A stretch of 64,000 bases of DNA from Tannerellaceae bacterium. GTDB taxonomy: Bacteria > Bacteroidota > Bacteroidia > Bacteroidales > Tannerellaceae. Below the pieces are notes generated by a model. That model was not told where the DNA came from. It did no database searches and worked only from the letters and a program-made list of their open reading frames with translations. Positions 34,359-43,047 of this stretch are shown here, piece after piece; within the stretch, counting starts at the first letter, position 1, and every line of letters starts with the position of its first letter. The position numbers and the translations under genes were made by a program. The stretch lies in assembly GCA_031271045.1 (NCBI GenBank), contig JAISWO010000036.1, positions 23,864 through 87,863 on the forward strand, given 5' to 3'.

Positions 34359-35540
34359 ATGAACAGAACAATTATTAGCGCCATCACATTGGCAATTACC
34401 TTTTCCCCGGTCCTTGCACAGGCTGAATCCACCTATGTCTTTACACCGGTGAAAGAACTGCAAATCACCTCCGTAAAAAATCAGAACCGTACCGGCACCT
34501 GCTGGTGCTTCGCCACCTTGTCCTACATGGAATCGGAACTCCTTCGCATGGGCAAGGGCGAATACGATTTGTCGGAAATGTTTGTCGTCAATCTCTCCTA
34601 TAAAGACAAAGCCGGCAAGTATGTCCGCACAGGCGGCAAACTCAACTTTGCCCAGGGAGGCTCCTTCGACGACGTCCGTTACGTAATAGAACATTACGGC
34701 ATCGTGCCCGAAACCGTACAACCCGGACTGAATTACGGTGAAGATATGCACGTGCACGGCGAAATGGAAAAAGCAGCCGCCGGCTACGTAAAAGTCATCG
34801 CAGAAAAACCGAACGGCAAACTCTCCACCGCATGGAAAAAAGGATTCGACGGTATCATCGACGCCTACCTGGGAGAGACACCCCGTACATTCACCTACGA
34901 AGGGAAAACCTATACGCCGCAGAGCTTTGCAAAGGAACTGGGGCTGAACATGTCCGACTATGTAGTGCTGACGTCTTATACGCACCACCCCTTTTACGCC
35001 CCCTTTGCCCTGGAGATCCCCGACAACTGGCGCTGGACAGAGTCCTACAATATACCCCTCAATGAATTGATGGGAACCATACGCAACGCCATCCAAACCG
35101 GTTATACCGTAGCCTGGGCTTCCGACGTAAGCGAAACAGGATTCACCTCCAACGGCATAGGCATCGCCCCCGACGTGCAGGCCATCGAAACATCCGGCTC
35201 CGACCAGGAACGCTGGATCGGCCTGAGTGCAAAAGAGAAAAACGAAGAATTACGCAAACGGCTCGACAAACCCCTCCAGGAACTGTCCGTCACCCAGGAA
35301 ATGCGCCAGGAAGGATACGATAATTTGCAGACGACCGACGACCACGCGATGCACATCTACGGCATAGCCAAAGATCAGACAGGAAAAGACTTCTTCATGG
35401 TAAAAAACTCATGGGGAACAGCCTCTCATTACAAAGGACACTGGTACGTATCCGAAGCTTTTGTCGCTCACAAGACCATCAACATCCTGGTACATAAAGA
35501 CGCTGTCCCCCGCGCCATCCGCGCTAAGCTGAAATTATAA
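34359..35540 (+). CDS. Secreted C1B peptidase (aminopeptidase C / bleomycin hydrolase type)
   Basis: The frame is open from 34128, but ATG 34359 gives a signal peptide (MNRTIISAITLAITFSPVLAQA) and lies just after the previous stop, so 393 residues are called. The papain-like triad is visible: Gln42 and Cys48 in NQNRTGTCWCFA, His in TDDHAMHIYGI and Asn in FMVKNSWG. Bleomycin hydrolase-type enzymes act as aminopeptidases in a ring-shaped hexamer. Here it is exported, a form common in Bacteroidetes. Its last base abuts the end of the convergent MBL gene. Confidence 0.9.
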   Translation: MNRTIISAITLAITFSPVLAQAESTYVFTPVKELQITSVKNQNRTGTCWCFATLSYMESELLRMGKGEYDLSEMFVVNLSYKDKAGKYVRTGGKLNFAQGGSFDDVRYVIEHYGIVPETVQPGLNYGEDMHVHGEMEKAAAGYVKVIAEKPNGKLSTAWKKGFDGIIDAYLGETPRTFTYEGKTYTPQSFAKELGLNMSDYVVLTSYTHHPFYAPFALEIPDNWRWTESYNIPLNELMGTIRNAIQTGYTVAWASDVSETGFTSNGIGIAPDVQAIETSGSDQERWIGLSAKEKNEELRKRLDKPLQELSVTQEMRQEGYDNLQTTDDHAMHIYGIAKDQTGKDFFMVKNSWGTASHYKGHWYVSEAFVAHKTINILVHKDAVPRAIRAKLKL

Positions 35541-36419
35541 TCAGCGAGACGCAGCCGGGACAAAAACGTACCCGCCGGGAAGCTCTCCCCTGGTAACGGC
35601 CCCTATACCCGGAAAAGCAATGTGCATACCGGCAACAGGAATCTTGTTCGCCTCAACGTATTCAAGAATCCTTTTGCGGTATGCAATCGCATCTTCGGGA
35701 TTCACGTCGTAGGTGACGGCCACTTGCGGATAAGGCATCTGGATGGCCATCGCATGCGTCAGGTCTCCCCATATCAGCAGCCTTTCCTTGCCCGATTCCA
35801 CCAAAAAAGCCGTATGTCCCGGCGTATGTCCGTAAGCAGCTATGCCCAGGATTCCGGCAACTAACGGCGTACCGTTCCGGCCCGCCTCAACCGGTTGAAA
35901 CAAATGAAGCCTTTCCTTGTAAGCCGCGATTACATCCCGCGCCTGTTGCCCCCGGCCTTCATTTGCCCAGTAATCATGCTCCGGCTGCGCCAGATACACT
36001 TGAGCCTGCGGAAAAGAAGGCTTGCCGTCCCGCAACATCCCGCCGATATGGTCGCCGTGCATATGAGTCAGCAGTACGACGTCGACATGCTCAGGCGCAA
36101 TACCGATAGCCTCCAGGTTATTAAACAGATTTCTCCCGTACCCGGCATCCACCAGGATATTCGTATCGGGAGTCTTTACAAAGAAAGCATTCGTCGCATT
36201 CGGAAACGTGCCTTCGGGAGCATACTTTTGAAGCATTTCAGGGGTGGCGCCGATCAAGACGCCCTTATTTCCCTGACCTTGTGATTCGGACAATAATGTG
36301 ATTTCAAACAACCCAACCTTGTAGGTAAACACATTCCCCGCATTTTGAGCAGACAGACTTTCTCCCATGCCCATCAAATAAATAAACAGTGAAAAGACAA
36401 ACAACGTTCTCATATACAT
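35541..36419 (-). CDS. Exported MBL-fold metallohydrolase
   Basis: A protein of 292 residues with a signal peptide (start at 36419 or, equally good, MRTLFVFSLF at 36413). The metallo-beta-lactamase fold motif is LLTHMHGDHIGG; further ligands are GHTPGHTAFLV, LIWGDLTHA and GMHIAFPG. Substrate is unknown; close relatives include lactonase-like and N-acyl homoserine lactonase-like enzymes. Its promoter overlaps that of the divergent DUF4290 gene. Confidence 0.88.
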   Translation of the reverse strand: MYMRTLFVFSLFIYLMGMGESLSAQNAGNVFTYKVGLFEITLLSESQGQGNKGVLIGATPEMLQKYAPEGTFPNATNAFFVKTPDTNILVDAGYGRNLFNNLEAIGIAPEHVDVVLLTHMHGDHIGGMLRDGKPSFPQAQVYLAQPEHDYWANEGRGQQARDVIAAYKERLHLFQPVEAGRNGTPLVAGILGIAAYGHTPGHTAFLVESGKERLLIWGDLTHAMAIQMPYPQVAVTYDVNPEDAIAYRKRILEYVEANKIPVAGMHIAFPGIGAVTRGELPGGYVFVPAASR

Positions 36420-36424
36420 AAAAT

Positions 36425-36456
36425 TTTGTTACTCCGACAAATATATAGTATATTTG
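36425..36456 (+). promoter_or_regulatory. Promoter of the DUF4290-murA cluster
   Basis: -33 TTTG (36425-36428), 20 nt spacing, -7 TATATTTG (36449-36456). The expected start is near 36461, giving a leader of about 17 nt before ATG 36478. It overlaps the divergent promoter listed next. Confidence 0.7.
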
Positions 36457-36469
36457 CGCTTCAAACAAA
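36438..36469 (-). promoter_or_regulatory. Promoter of the MBL-fold gene, overlapping the divergent promoter
   Basis: Read on the - strand: -33 TTTG (CAAA on +, 36466-36469), 20 nt spacing, -7 TATATTTG (36438-36445). It is interlocked with the + strand promoter; the two -7 boxes are 3 nt apart. Confidence 0.65.
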
Positions 36470-36477
36470 ATAAAGTG

Positions 36478-37098
36478 ATGAATTATAATACCGAATTAAA
36501 AAGATTGATCCTGCCCGAATATGGTCGCAACATCCATAATATGATAGATCATTGTGTATCTATTGCCGACAGAGGAGAACGCCAACGCTGTGCCAACACG
36601 ATTATCAACACAATGGGGAATCTATTCCCGCATCTGCGGGACATAAGCGACTTCAAACACCTACTATGGGAGCACTTGATCATTATGTCCGATTTTAAAT
36701 TAGACATAGACTACCCGTATGAACTGATTAAAAAAGAAGACCTGTACAGTAAGCCTCCACGTATTCGTTACGATAACTCCCGTTTCCGCTATCGTCATTA
36801 CGGAAAAATCATCGAACAGATGATATCAAAAGCCAATGAACTTGAACAAGGAGAGGAAAAAAACTATCTGGTATCCCTCGTTGCCAATCAGATGAAAAGA
36901 TCCTACTTGCTGTGGAATAAAGAGTCGGTGGAAGACAATAAAATATTCCTGGATTTGAAAGAATTGTCCTCCGGACAAATCCAATTGGATGAAAGCATGC
37001 TGAAATTAATCGAAATCCGGGAGGTATTTGCACGGAATAATATCAATAACAACAATACCGGCAACAATAAGAAAAACCATTCCCGCAAAAACAAATGA
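36478..37098 (+). CDS. DUF4290 family protein
   Basis: A protein of 206 residues. ATG 36478 (MNYNTELKRLILPEYGRNI) is the family start; an upstream TTG at 36454 lies inside the promoter and is rejected. DUF4290 proteins are found in Bacteroidetes next to murA; their function is unknown. It is mainly helical, with an Asn/Lys-rich, probably disordered tail (NNINNNNTGNNKKN). The stop overlaps the murA start as ATGA, which suggests translational coupling. Confidence 0.9.
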   Translation: MNYNTELKRLILPEYGRNIHNMIDHCVSIADRGERQRCANTIINTMGNLFPHLRDISDFKHLLWEHLIIMSDFKLDIDYPYELIKKEDLYSKPPRIRYDNSRFRYRHYGKIIEQMISKANELEQGEEKNYLVSLVANQMKRSYLLWNKESVEDNKIFLDLKELSSGQIQLDESMLKLIEIREVFARNNINNNNTGNNKKNHSRKNK

Positions 37099-38414
37099 GC
37101 TCGTTCGTTATAGAAGGCGGTCGCAGAATGTCGGGTGAAATAATACCCCAAGGAGCCAAAAATGAAGCGCTGGAAGTGATATGCGCCGTTTTGCTGACAT
37201 CTGAAAAAGTGACGATTCATAACGTACCCGATATCCTGGATGTAAATAATCTGATACAACTGCTGCGGGATATGCAGGTAAAGATAGAACGACTGTCCGG
37301 CACATCCTATACATTCCAGGCAGACAGCGTCAATCTGTCTTACCTCTCGACCGAAGAATATCTGAACAAATGCGCCGCCCTGCGCGGCTCCGTCATGATA
37401 GTCGGCCCTTTGATCGCCCGGTACGGAAAAGCCCTGCTCCCCAAGCCAGGAGGCGATAAGATCGGCCGTCGCCGGCTGGATACACATCTGACAGGCCTGC
37501 AAAAATTAGGCGTTTCGATCCATTACGATTCCACCCGGCAATTGTACCTCATGGAAACCAACACCACCCGGCTGGAAGGAACATATATGCTGCTTGATGA
37601 AGCCTCTGTAACCGGCACGGCCAATATCCTGATGGCAGCCGTACTGGCAAAAGGAATTACGACCATCTACAATGCAGCCTGCGAACCCTACCTTCAGCAA
37701 CTCTCGGCCATGCTTAACCGTATGGGAGCACATATCGAAGGCGTAGGCTCTAATCTGTTGACCATCGAAGGAGTGAGCTCGCTCGGCGGCACGACGCATA
37801 CGATCCTGCCGGATATGATCGAAGTAGGCAGTTTTATCGGAATGGCCGCTATGACCGCCTCGGACATTACGATCAAAGGTACCGGCTACGAACAATTAGG
37901 GCTCATCCCCGAATCATTTCGCCGCCTGGGAATCACCGTAGAGAAGCAAGGCGACAATATCCATGTACCATCTGTAAACGACCGGTACGAAATAGAAACG
38001 TTTATCGACGGCTCAATCATGACGATTGCAGATGCAACCTGGCCGGGGCTTACGCCGGATTTACTCAGCGTCTTTCTTGTGGTAGCCACACAAGCTGTCG
38101 GCAGCGTACTGATTCACCAGAAGATGTTTGAGAGCCGCCTGTTCTTCGTGGATAAGCTGATTGATATGGGGGCGCAGATCATTCTCTGCGATCCGCACCG
38201 GGCAACGGTCATAGGATTAGGCAATCGCTTCCGCCTCCGGGGAGCAACGATGACCTCTCCCGACATACGCGCCGGCATAGCCTTGCTGATCGCCGCTATG
38301 AGCGCAGAAGGTATCAGCCGTATTCACAATATCGAACAGATAGACCGCGGATACCAGGACATAGACAAACGACTCAACCGGATAGGGGCAAATATCACCC
38401 GCATAACCTCGTAA
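37095..38414 (+). CDS. murA: UDP-N-acetylglucosamine 1-carboxyvinyltransferase
   Basis: A protein of 439 residues catalysing the first committed step of peptidoglycan synthesis. Motifs include IPQGAKNEAL (substrate-binding Lys/Asn), KPGGDKIGRRRLDTHL and GTGYEQLGLIPES. In the active-site loop the residue matching Cys115 of E. coli MurA, the target of fosfomycin, is Asp121 here. This substitution is known to make MurA insensitive to fosfomycin in other bacteria. The gene is in the DUF4290-murA-rimM order common in the phylum. Confidence 0.94.
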   Translation: MSSFVIEGGRRMSGEIIPQGAKNEALEVICAVLLTSEKVTIHNVPDILDVNNLIQLLRDMQVKIERLSGTSYTFQADSVNLSYLSTEEYLNKCAALRGSVMIVGPLIARYGKALLPKPGGDKIGRRRLDTHLTGLQKLGVSIHYDSTRQLYLMETNTTRLEGTYMLLDEASVTGTANILMAAVLAKGITTIYNAACEPYLQQLSAMLNRMGAHIEGVGSNLLTIEGVSSLGGTTHTILPDMIEVGSFIGMAAMTASDITIKGTGYEQLGLIPESFRRLGITVEKQGDNIHVPSVNDRYEIETFIDGSIMTIADATWPGLTPDLLSVFLVVATQAVGSVLIHQKMFESRLFFVDKLIDMGAQIILCDPHRATVIGLGNRFRLRGATMTSPDIRAGIALLIAAMSAEGISRIHNIEQIDRGYQDIDKRLNRIGANITRITS

Positions 38415-38417
38415 ACA

Positions 38418-38942
38418 ATGATAGAGAAAGAAACCGTACGCAAAATAGGCTATTTCACCAAACCGCACGGCATCAAAGGCGAGATCGGCTTAGTCCTTTC
38501 TTTCGATATTTTCAGCCATACGGACGACCTCTTCGTTATTTGCGAAATAGAAGGCATCCTCGTTCCTTTCTATATTGAAGAATATCGCAGCAAGAACGCT
38601 ACCACCGTTCTCGTTAAGTTAGAAACCATCCGCTCGGAAGAAGCCGTTCGCATGTTTAGCAACCGCGAAGTTTACTATCCGCTCCGGGATATGGATGACC
38701 AAACGCCCGATACGACGGAAAACAGCGGCTGGGCGAAGTATATGGGATACGCCGTGTCGGATCATTGCGGCAACCTGGGAGAAATAACCGCTATCGACGA
38801 AACTACGGCCAACACCTTGTTGTGTATTAATAAGGAGGGCAAAGAACTGCTTGTGCCGGCCGTCGAGGAATGGATTGTTGCAGCCGACCACGCGAAGAAA
38901 GAATTGCACCTCTCCATCCCGGAAGGATTATCAGAATTGTGA
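38418..38942 (+). CDS. rimM: Ribosome maturation factor RimM
   Basis: A protein of 174 residues with the N-terminal beta-barrel (GYFTKPHGIKGEIGL) and C-terminal PRC-barrel (YAVSDHCGNLGEITAID, LLVPAVEEWIVAAD). It binds S19 and helps mature the 16S rRNA head. It starts 3 nt after murA. Confidence 0.93.
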   Translation: MIEKETVRKIGYFTKPHGIKGEIGLVLSFDIFSHTDDLFVICEIEGILVPFYIEEYRSKNATTVLVKLETIRSEEAVRMFSNREVYYPLRDMDDQTPDTTENSGWAKYMGYAVSDHCGNLGEITAIDETTANTLLCINKEGKELLVPAVEEWIVAADHAKKELHLSIPEGLSEL

Positions 38943-38989
38943 AAAACGTTAATATGCGTAAACAGCCCTTTCCGAGATATGGTTTTTGC

Positions 38990-38997
38990 TACTTTTG
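38990..38997 (+). promoter_or_regulatory. Candidate -7 box (TACTTTTG) before the M23 peptidase gene
   Basis: TACTTTTG fits TAnnTTTG, 18 nt before ATG 39016. No -33 TTTG stands at the standard distance. It suggests an internal promoter for the M23-dxr-rseP part. Confidence 0.45.
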
Positions 38998-39015
38998 CGT
39001 TTCAGTAAACTGATT

Positions 39016-39888
39016 ATGGCAAATAAACATCATAAAAAAGACTTTCAATCATTCTGGCATCGGATACGATTCAAATACAAACTCTCCTTCTTCAACGAAG
39101 GAACATTAGAAGAAGTCTGGTCCTTCCGTATGTCTCAGCTATCTGCGTTTACCGTTCTGTTTGCTTTTGCTCTCCTGTTGATTGCTTTTACTGCGTTTAT
39201 TATTATCAAGACCCCTATACGCAACTATCTGCCCGGATATCTGGACGTGGAAGTGCGTAAGGAGATCATGATGAATGCACTCCGGGCCGATTCCCTCGAA
39301 ACACTGATCAGTATCCAGAGTCGATACTTAGAAAATGTCACCAACATCCTAACCGGAACAATGCCGCTGGACTCCATACCGGACATCGACTCGCTGACAA
39401 TCTCCAATAGCAATTACGAAATCTCCCGCAGCCAAACCGAAGAAGAATTTGTGAAGAACTTTGAAGAAGAAGAAAAGTACAACCTCACCTCCCTGAATCC
39501 TTACCAAGTACCCAGCAATGCAATGTTCTTCTATAAGCCGGTAAGCGGGATGGTTTCCGCGCATTATGATGCGGATATCCGTCATTATGGCGTAGACCTG
39601 GTGGCCGCTCCCAAGGAAAGCGTGCTGGCTACGCTGGAAGGAACCGTTACCTTTACCGGATACGACCCTCAATACGGGAACGTGATACAAATTCAGCACA
39701 AAAACGGATTCATATCTATCTACAAACACAACGAATTACTGCTCAAAAGAATGGGCGACCAGGTTATGGCCGGCGAAGCGATTGCCTTGCTGGGCAATAC
39801 AGGCAACCTTTCAACAGGCCCGCACCTGCATTTCGAACTCTGGTATAGAGGTACGCCGGTAAACCCGGAAGAATACATCCCTTTTTAA
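39016..39888 (+). CDS. M23-family (LytM) peptidoglycan peptidase, membrane anchored
   Basis: A protein of 290 residues from ATG 39016 (MANKHHKKD); the longer frame from 38986 starts inside the -7 box and is rejected. It has a cytoplasmic basic N-terminus, one membrane helix (about residues 43-64), a linker and a C-terminal M23 domain. Zinc ligands are seen in HYGVDLVA (H-x3-D) and the HLHFELWY motif. It acts on peptidoglycan cross-links or regulates amidases, in the periplasm. It lies 3 nt before dxr. Confidence 0.9.
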   Translation: MANKHHKKDFQSFWHRIRFKYKLSFFNEGTLEEVWSFRMSQLSAFTVLFAFALLLIAFTAFIIIKTPIRNYLPGYLDVEVRKEIMMNALRADSLETLISIQSRYLENVTNILTGTMPLDSIPDIDSLTISNSNYEISRSQTEEEFVKNFEEEEKYNLTSLNPYQVPSNAMFFYKPVSGMVSAHYDADIRHYGVDLVAAPKESVLATLEGTVTFTGYDPQYGNVIQIQHKNGFISIYKHNELLLKRMGDQVMAGEAIALLGNTGNLSTGPHLHFELWYRGTPVNPEEYIPF

Positions 39889-39891
39889 CGT

Positions 39892-41040
39892 ATGAAAAGA
39901 AAACTGGCTATATTAGGCTCTACCGGTTCGATAGGGACGCAAGCGCTGGAAGTAGTGGACCAACATCCCGACTGCTTCGAAGTGTATGCACTGACCGCCG
40001 GTAACCAAGCTGACCGCCTCGTTGAACAGGCACGTAAATTCAAACCCGAAGTAGTGGCGATCGCCAACGAAGAGAAATACGCCGAAGTAAAAGAAGCCCT
40101 GAACGATTTGCCCATCAAAGTATGGGCCGGAGCCGACGCCATCGCGCAAACCGTAGAGGCCGGACCAATAGATATGGTACTTACCGCCATGGTAGGCTTT
40201 GCCGGACTGAAGCCCACCATAGCCGCTATCCGGGCAGGAAAGGCCATCGCGCTGGCAAACAAAGAAACGTTAGTCGTTGCCGGCGAACTGATCAACTCGC
40301 TGGCAACCACGCACAAGACGCCGCTGCTGCCCGTCGATTCCGAACACTCCGCCATCTTTCAATGCCTGGCAGGCGAATGGGATAACCCGATAGCAAAAAT
40401 ATGGCTGACAGCCTCAGGAGGCCCCTTCCGCCATCTGACAAAAGAAGCGCTGGCAACCGTCACCCGGACGCAGGCGCTCAAGCATCCGAACTGGAAAATG
40501 GGCGCCAAGGTGACCATCGACTCGGCGACGATGATGAACAAAGGCTTTGAAATGATCGAAGCCAAATGGCTGTTCGGACTTGCGCCGGAGCAGATTCAAG
40601 TCGTGGTGCATCCACAATCCATCATCCATTCGATGGTAGAGTTTGAAGACGGAGCCGTCATCGCCCAGTTAGGAATCCCCGATATGAAACTGCCTATCAG
40701 CTACGCCTTCTCGTATCCCAAACGACTGAAAAGTAATGCTCCGAAACTGGACTTCTTTCAACACCGTACGCTGACGTTTGAACAACCGGATATGGAACGC
40801 TTCCCCAACCTGGCATTTGCCTTCGAGGCCGTACAAAGGGGAGGAAACCAACCTTGCGTGCTCAATGCCGCCAACGAAATAGCCGTCGCCGCTTTCCTGC
40901 GGGATGAAACAAGCTTCCTCAGGATGAGCGACATCATCGGCGAAACCCTGCAAAAAGCTACCTTCGTGCCCAAACCGGATTACGACGACTACGTCGCAAC
41001 CGACGCCCAGGCGCGAAGAATAGCCGCCGAACTGATTTAA
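39892..41040 (+). CDS. dxr: 1-deoxy-D-xylulose 5-phosphate reductoisomerase
   Basis: A protein of 382 residues. The NADPH-binding LAILGSTGSIGTQAL, the metal-site region PVDSEHSAIFQCL, the substrate loop TASGGPFR and MNKGFEMIEAKWLFGL are all present. It makes 2-C-methylerythritol 4-phosphate for isoprenoid synthesis. It is between the M23 peptidase and rseP, as usual in Bacteroidetes. Confidence 0.96.
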   Translation: MKRKLAILGSTGSIGTQALEVVDQHPDCFEVYALTAGNQADRLVEQARKFKPEVVAIANEEKYAEVKEALNDLPIKVWAGADAIAQTVEAGPIDMVLTAMVGFAGLKPTIAAIRAGKAIALANKETLVVAGELINSLATTHKTPLLPVDSEHSAIFQCLAGEWDNPIAKIWLTASGGPFRHLTKEALATVTRTQALKHPNWKMGAKVTIDSATMMNKGFEMIEAKWLFGLAPEQIQVVVHPQSIIHSMVEFEDGAVIAQLGIPDMKLPISYAFSYPKRLKSNAPKLDFFQHRTLTFEQPDMERFPNLAFAFEAVQRGGNQPCVLNAANEIAVAAFLRDETSFLRMSDIIGETLQKATFVPKPDYDDYVATDAQARRIAAELI

Positions 41041-41067
41041 CAACAAACAATAACAAACAACAACCAT

Positions 41068-42396
41068 ATGGAAACATTTTTGATTAGAGCATTACAACTC
41101 ATCGCGAGTTTATCAATACTGGTCCTGGTGCATGAGCTGGGGCATTTCCTTTTCGCACGCCTGTTCAAGGTCAGGGTAGAGAAATTCTACCTCTTCTTCG
41201 ACGCCTGGTTTGCCCTCTTCCGATTCAAGCCCAGGAACAGCGAGACGGAATACGGCATCGGCTGGCTCCCGCTCGGAGGCTACTGCAAAATATCCGGGAT
41301 GATAGACGAAAGCATGGACAAGGAACAAATGGCAGGCCCCCCGCAACCGTATGAATTTCGCTCCAAACCGGCCGGGCAGCGCCTGTTGATCATGATCGGA
41401 GGCGTGCTGTTCAACTTCATCCTGGCGCTGTTTATCTATTCCATGATCCTTTTTGCCTGGGGAGATACCTACTTGCCGCTGAAGAACATGAAGATGGGAA
41501 TGGATTATAGCGAGACTTTCCACCGCATCGGATTCCAGGACGGCGACATCCTGTTGCGCACCGACCAGATGGAGCTCGAACGCTTCGGCGCCGATGCCCT
41601 CCGCGCCGTCGTCAACGCCGGCACCGTCACCGTCCTGCGCCACGGAGAAGAAACCCCGATCGCTATTCCGGGCGATATGATGCAGCGTGTCATGCGCGAT
41701 AAGAGCGGCTTTGCCTCCGTGCGCTTCCCGATGATTGTCAGCGGCCTTCAGAACGAAAATTCACCCGCCGCCCTGGCCGGAATCCAGCCCGGCGATACGA
41801 TCCTTTCGATCGACAACCAGTCGACGCCCACCGTCTACGACGTGCGCGCAGCCTTGCAGCAGAAAAAGAACCGGGAAATCACCGTTGGATTCAATCGCAG
41901 CGGCATCGAACAATCCGCAACCTTCCGTACCGATACGGCCGGCAACATGGGCGTATTCATCCTGGCCGACTACAACCGGATCTATCCCACTGTGACGCAG
42001 ACGTACAACTTCTTCGCCTCCTTCCCCGCCGGCCTGCACCTGGGCGTCAATACGCTGAAAGGCTACGTAGGCGACATGAAATACGTCTTCACCAAAGAAG
42101 GCGCCTCCAACCTCGGAGGCTTCGGGACGATCGGGCGCCTCTTCCCTGCGGTGTGGGACTGGAATTCCTTCTGGATGACGACCGCATTCCTGTCCATCAT
42201 CCTGGCATTTATGAACATTCTTCCCATCCCGGCATTGGATGGCGGGCATGTGATGTTCCTCCTTTACGAAGTCATCACGCGCCGCAAGCCGAGCGACAAA
42301 TTCCTTGAGTATGCCCAGATAACAGGCATGATTCTCCTCTTTGCGCTTCTGATTTATGCCAACGGCAACGACGTGCTCCGCTTCTTCTCCAGATGA
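41068..42396 (+). CDS. rseP: Site-2 intramembrane metalloprotease
   Basis: A protein of 442 residues. The zinc motif HELGH is at residues 22-26 in the first membrane helix, and the second ligand region NILPIPALDGGHVMFLL is near the C-terminus. A PDZ domain lies between (SPAALAGIQPGDTILSIDNQ). It cleaves membrane-bound anti-sigma or signal proteins. It is the last gene of the envelope cluster and is followed by a strong terminator. Confidence 0.93.
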   Translation: METFLIRALQLIASLSILVLVHELGHFLFARLFKVRVEKFYLFFDAWFALFRFKPRNSETEYGIGWLPLGGYCKISGMIDESMDKEQMAGPPQPYEFRSKPAGQRLLIMIGGVLFNFILALFIYSMILFAWGDTYLPLKNMKMGMDYSETFHRIGFQDGDILLRTDQMELERFGADALRAVVNAGTVTVLRHGEETPIAIPGDMMQRVMRDKSGFASVRFPMIVSGLQNENSPAALAGIQPGDTILSIDNQSTPTVYDVRAALQQKKNREITVGFNRSGIEQSATFRTDTAGNMGVFILADYNRIYPTVTQTYNFFASFPAGLHLGVNTLKGYVGDMKYVFTKEGASNLGGFGTIGRLFPAVWDWNSFWMTTAFLSIILAFMNILPIPALDGGHVMFLLYEVITRRKPSDKFLEYAQITGMILLFALLIYANGNDVLRFFSR

Positions 42397-42424
42397 CGCC
42401 CTGAAAAACCGTACAACAACATCC

Positions 42425-42457
42425 CCCATCAACGCTCGCCGTTGATGGGTTTTTTTT
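42425..42457 (+). terminator. Rho-independent terminator after rseP
   Basis: A perfect 10-bp stem (CCCATCAACG at 42425-42434 with CGTTGATGGG at 42440-42449), a 5-nt loop and eight T. It closes the DUF4290-to-rseP transcription unit. Confidence 0.92.
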
Positions 42458-42458
42458 C

Positions 42459-42909
42459 AACCTTCCGGAGATGTCCGGAAGGTTGAAAAGACATTTTTTA
42501 GATCCTCGGAGATGTCCGGAGGGTTGAAAAAACATTTTCCAAGGTCTCGTACATGTCCGAGAGGCTGAAAAAACGTTTTCCAAGGTCTCGTACATGTCCG
42601 GAGGGTTGAAAAAACATTTTCCAAGGTCTCGTACATGTCCGGAGGGTTGAAAAAACATTTTCCAAGGTCTCGTACATGTCCGAAGGGTTGAAAAAACATT
42701 TTCCAAGGTCTCGTACATGTCCGAGAGGCTGAAAAAACATTTTTCAAGGTCTCGTACATGTCCGAAAGGCTGAAAAAACATTTTTCAAGGTCTCGTACAT
42801 GTCCGAAAGGCTGAAAAAACATTTTTCAGGGTCTCGTACATAAACAGGAGGTTGAAAAATGATTTTTCAAGGTCTCGTACATAAACAGGAGGCTGAAAAA
42901 TGCTGCCGA
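42459..42909. repeat. 41-nt tandem array (11 units) between convergent genes
   Basis: Units begin at 42459, 42500, 42541, 42582, 42623, 42664, 42705, 42746, 42787, 42828 and 42869, an exact 41-nt period. The common parts are AAGGTCTCGTACATGTCCG, a variable GAGAGG/GAGGG/AAAGG block, then TTGAAAAAACATTTT. Unit 1 forms a hairpin with 12-bp arms (CAACCTTCCGGA and its complement). The last two units have ATAAACAGGAGG in place of ATGTCCG. Spurious ORFs cross it on the - strand. It starts 1 nt after the rseP terminator. Confidence 0.95.
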
Positions 42910-42974
42910 GGCGCCGGGCTTTGCGTACAACGGGCAGAAATGCGGCACATTTGGCGCCTGTGCCTGTTCGGGCC

Positions 42975-43016
42975 AAAAAAATAGTGGAGACGCACCCTTG
43001 CGGGCCAGTCTCCACT
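42975..43016 (-). terminator. Rho-independent terminator of the 43.0-44.3 kb TPR gene
   Basis: On the - strand: a 9-bp stem (AGTGGAGAC at 43016-43008 with GTCTCCACT at 42991-42983), then A and seven T (42981-42975). It lies about 30 nt after the TPR gene's stop. Confidence 0.88.
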
Positions 43017-43047
43017 TATGAAAAAAATCAATTTGAACAATAATCAA

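Noticed and set aside
42275..43047. - strand ORFs of 73-168 codons with repeated MFFQP and DMYETLE segments
   Set aside because: They arise from the 41-nt array (three units equal 41 codons) and run into the rseP coding region or the terminator; no start signal or homology is seen.
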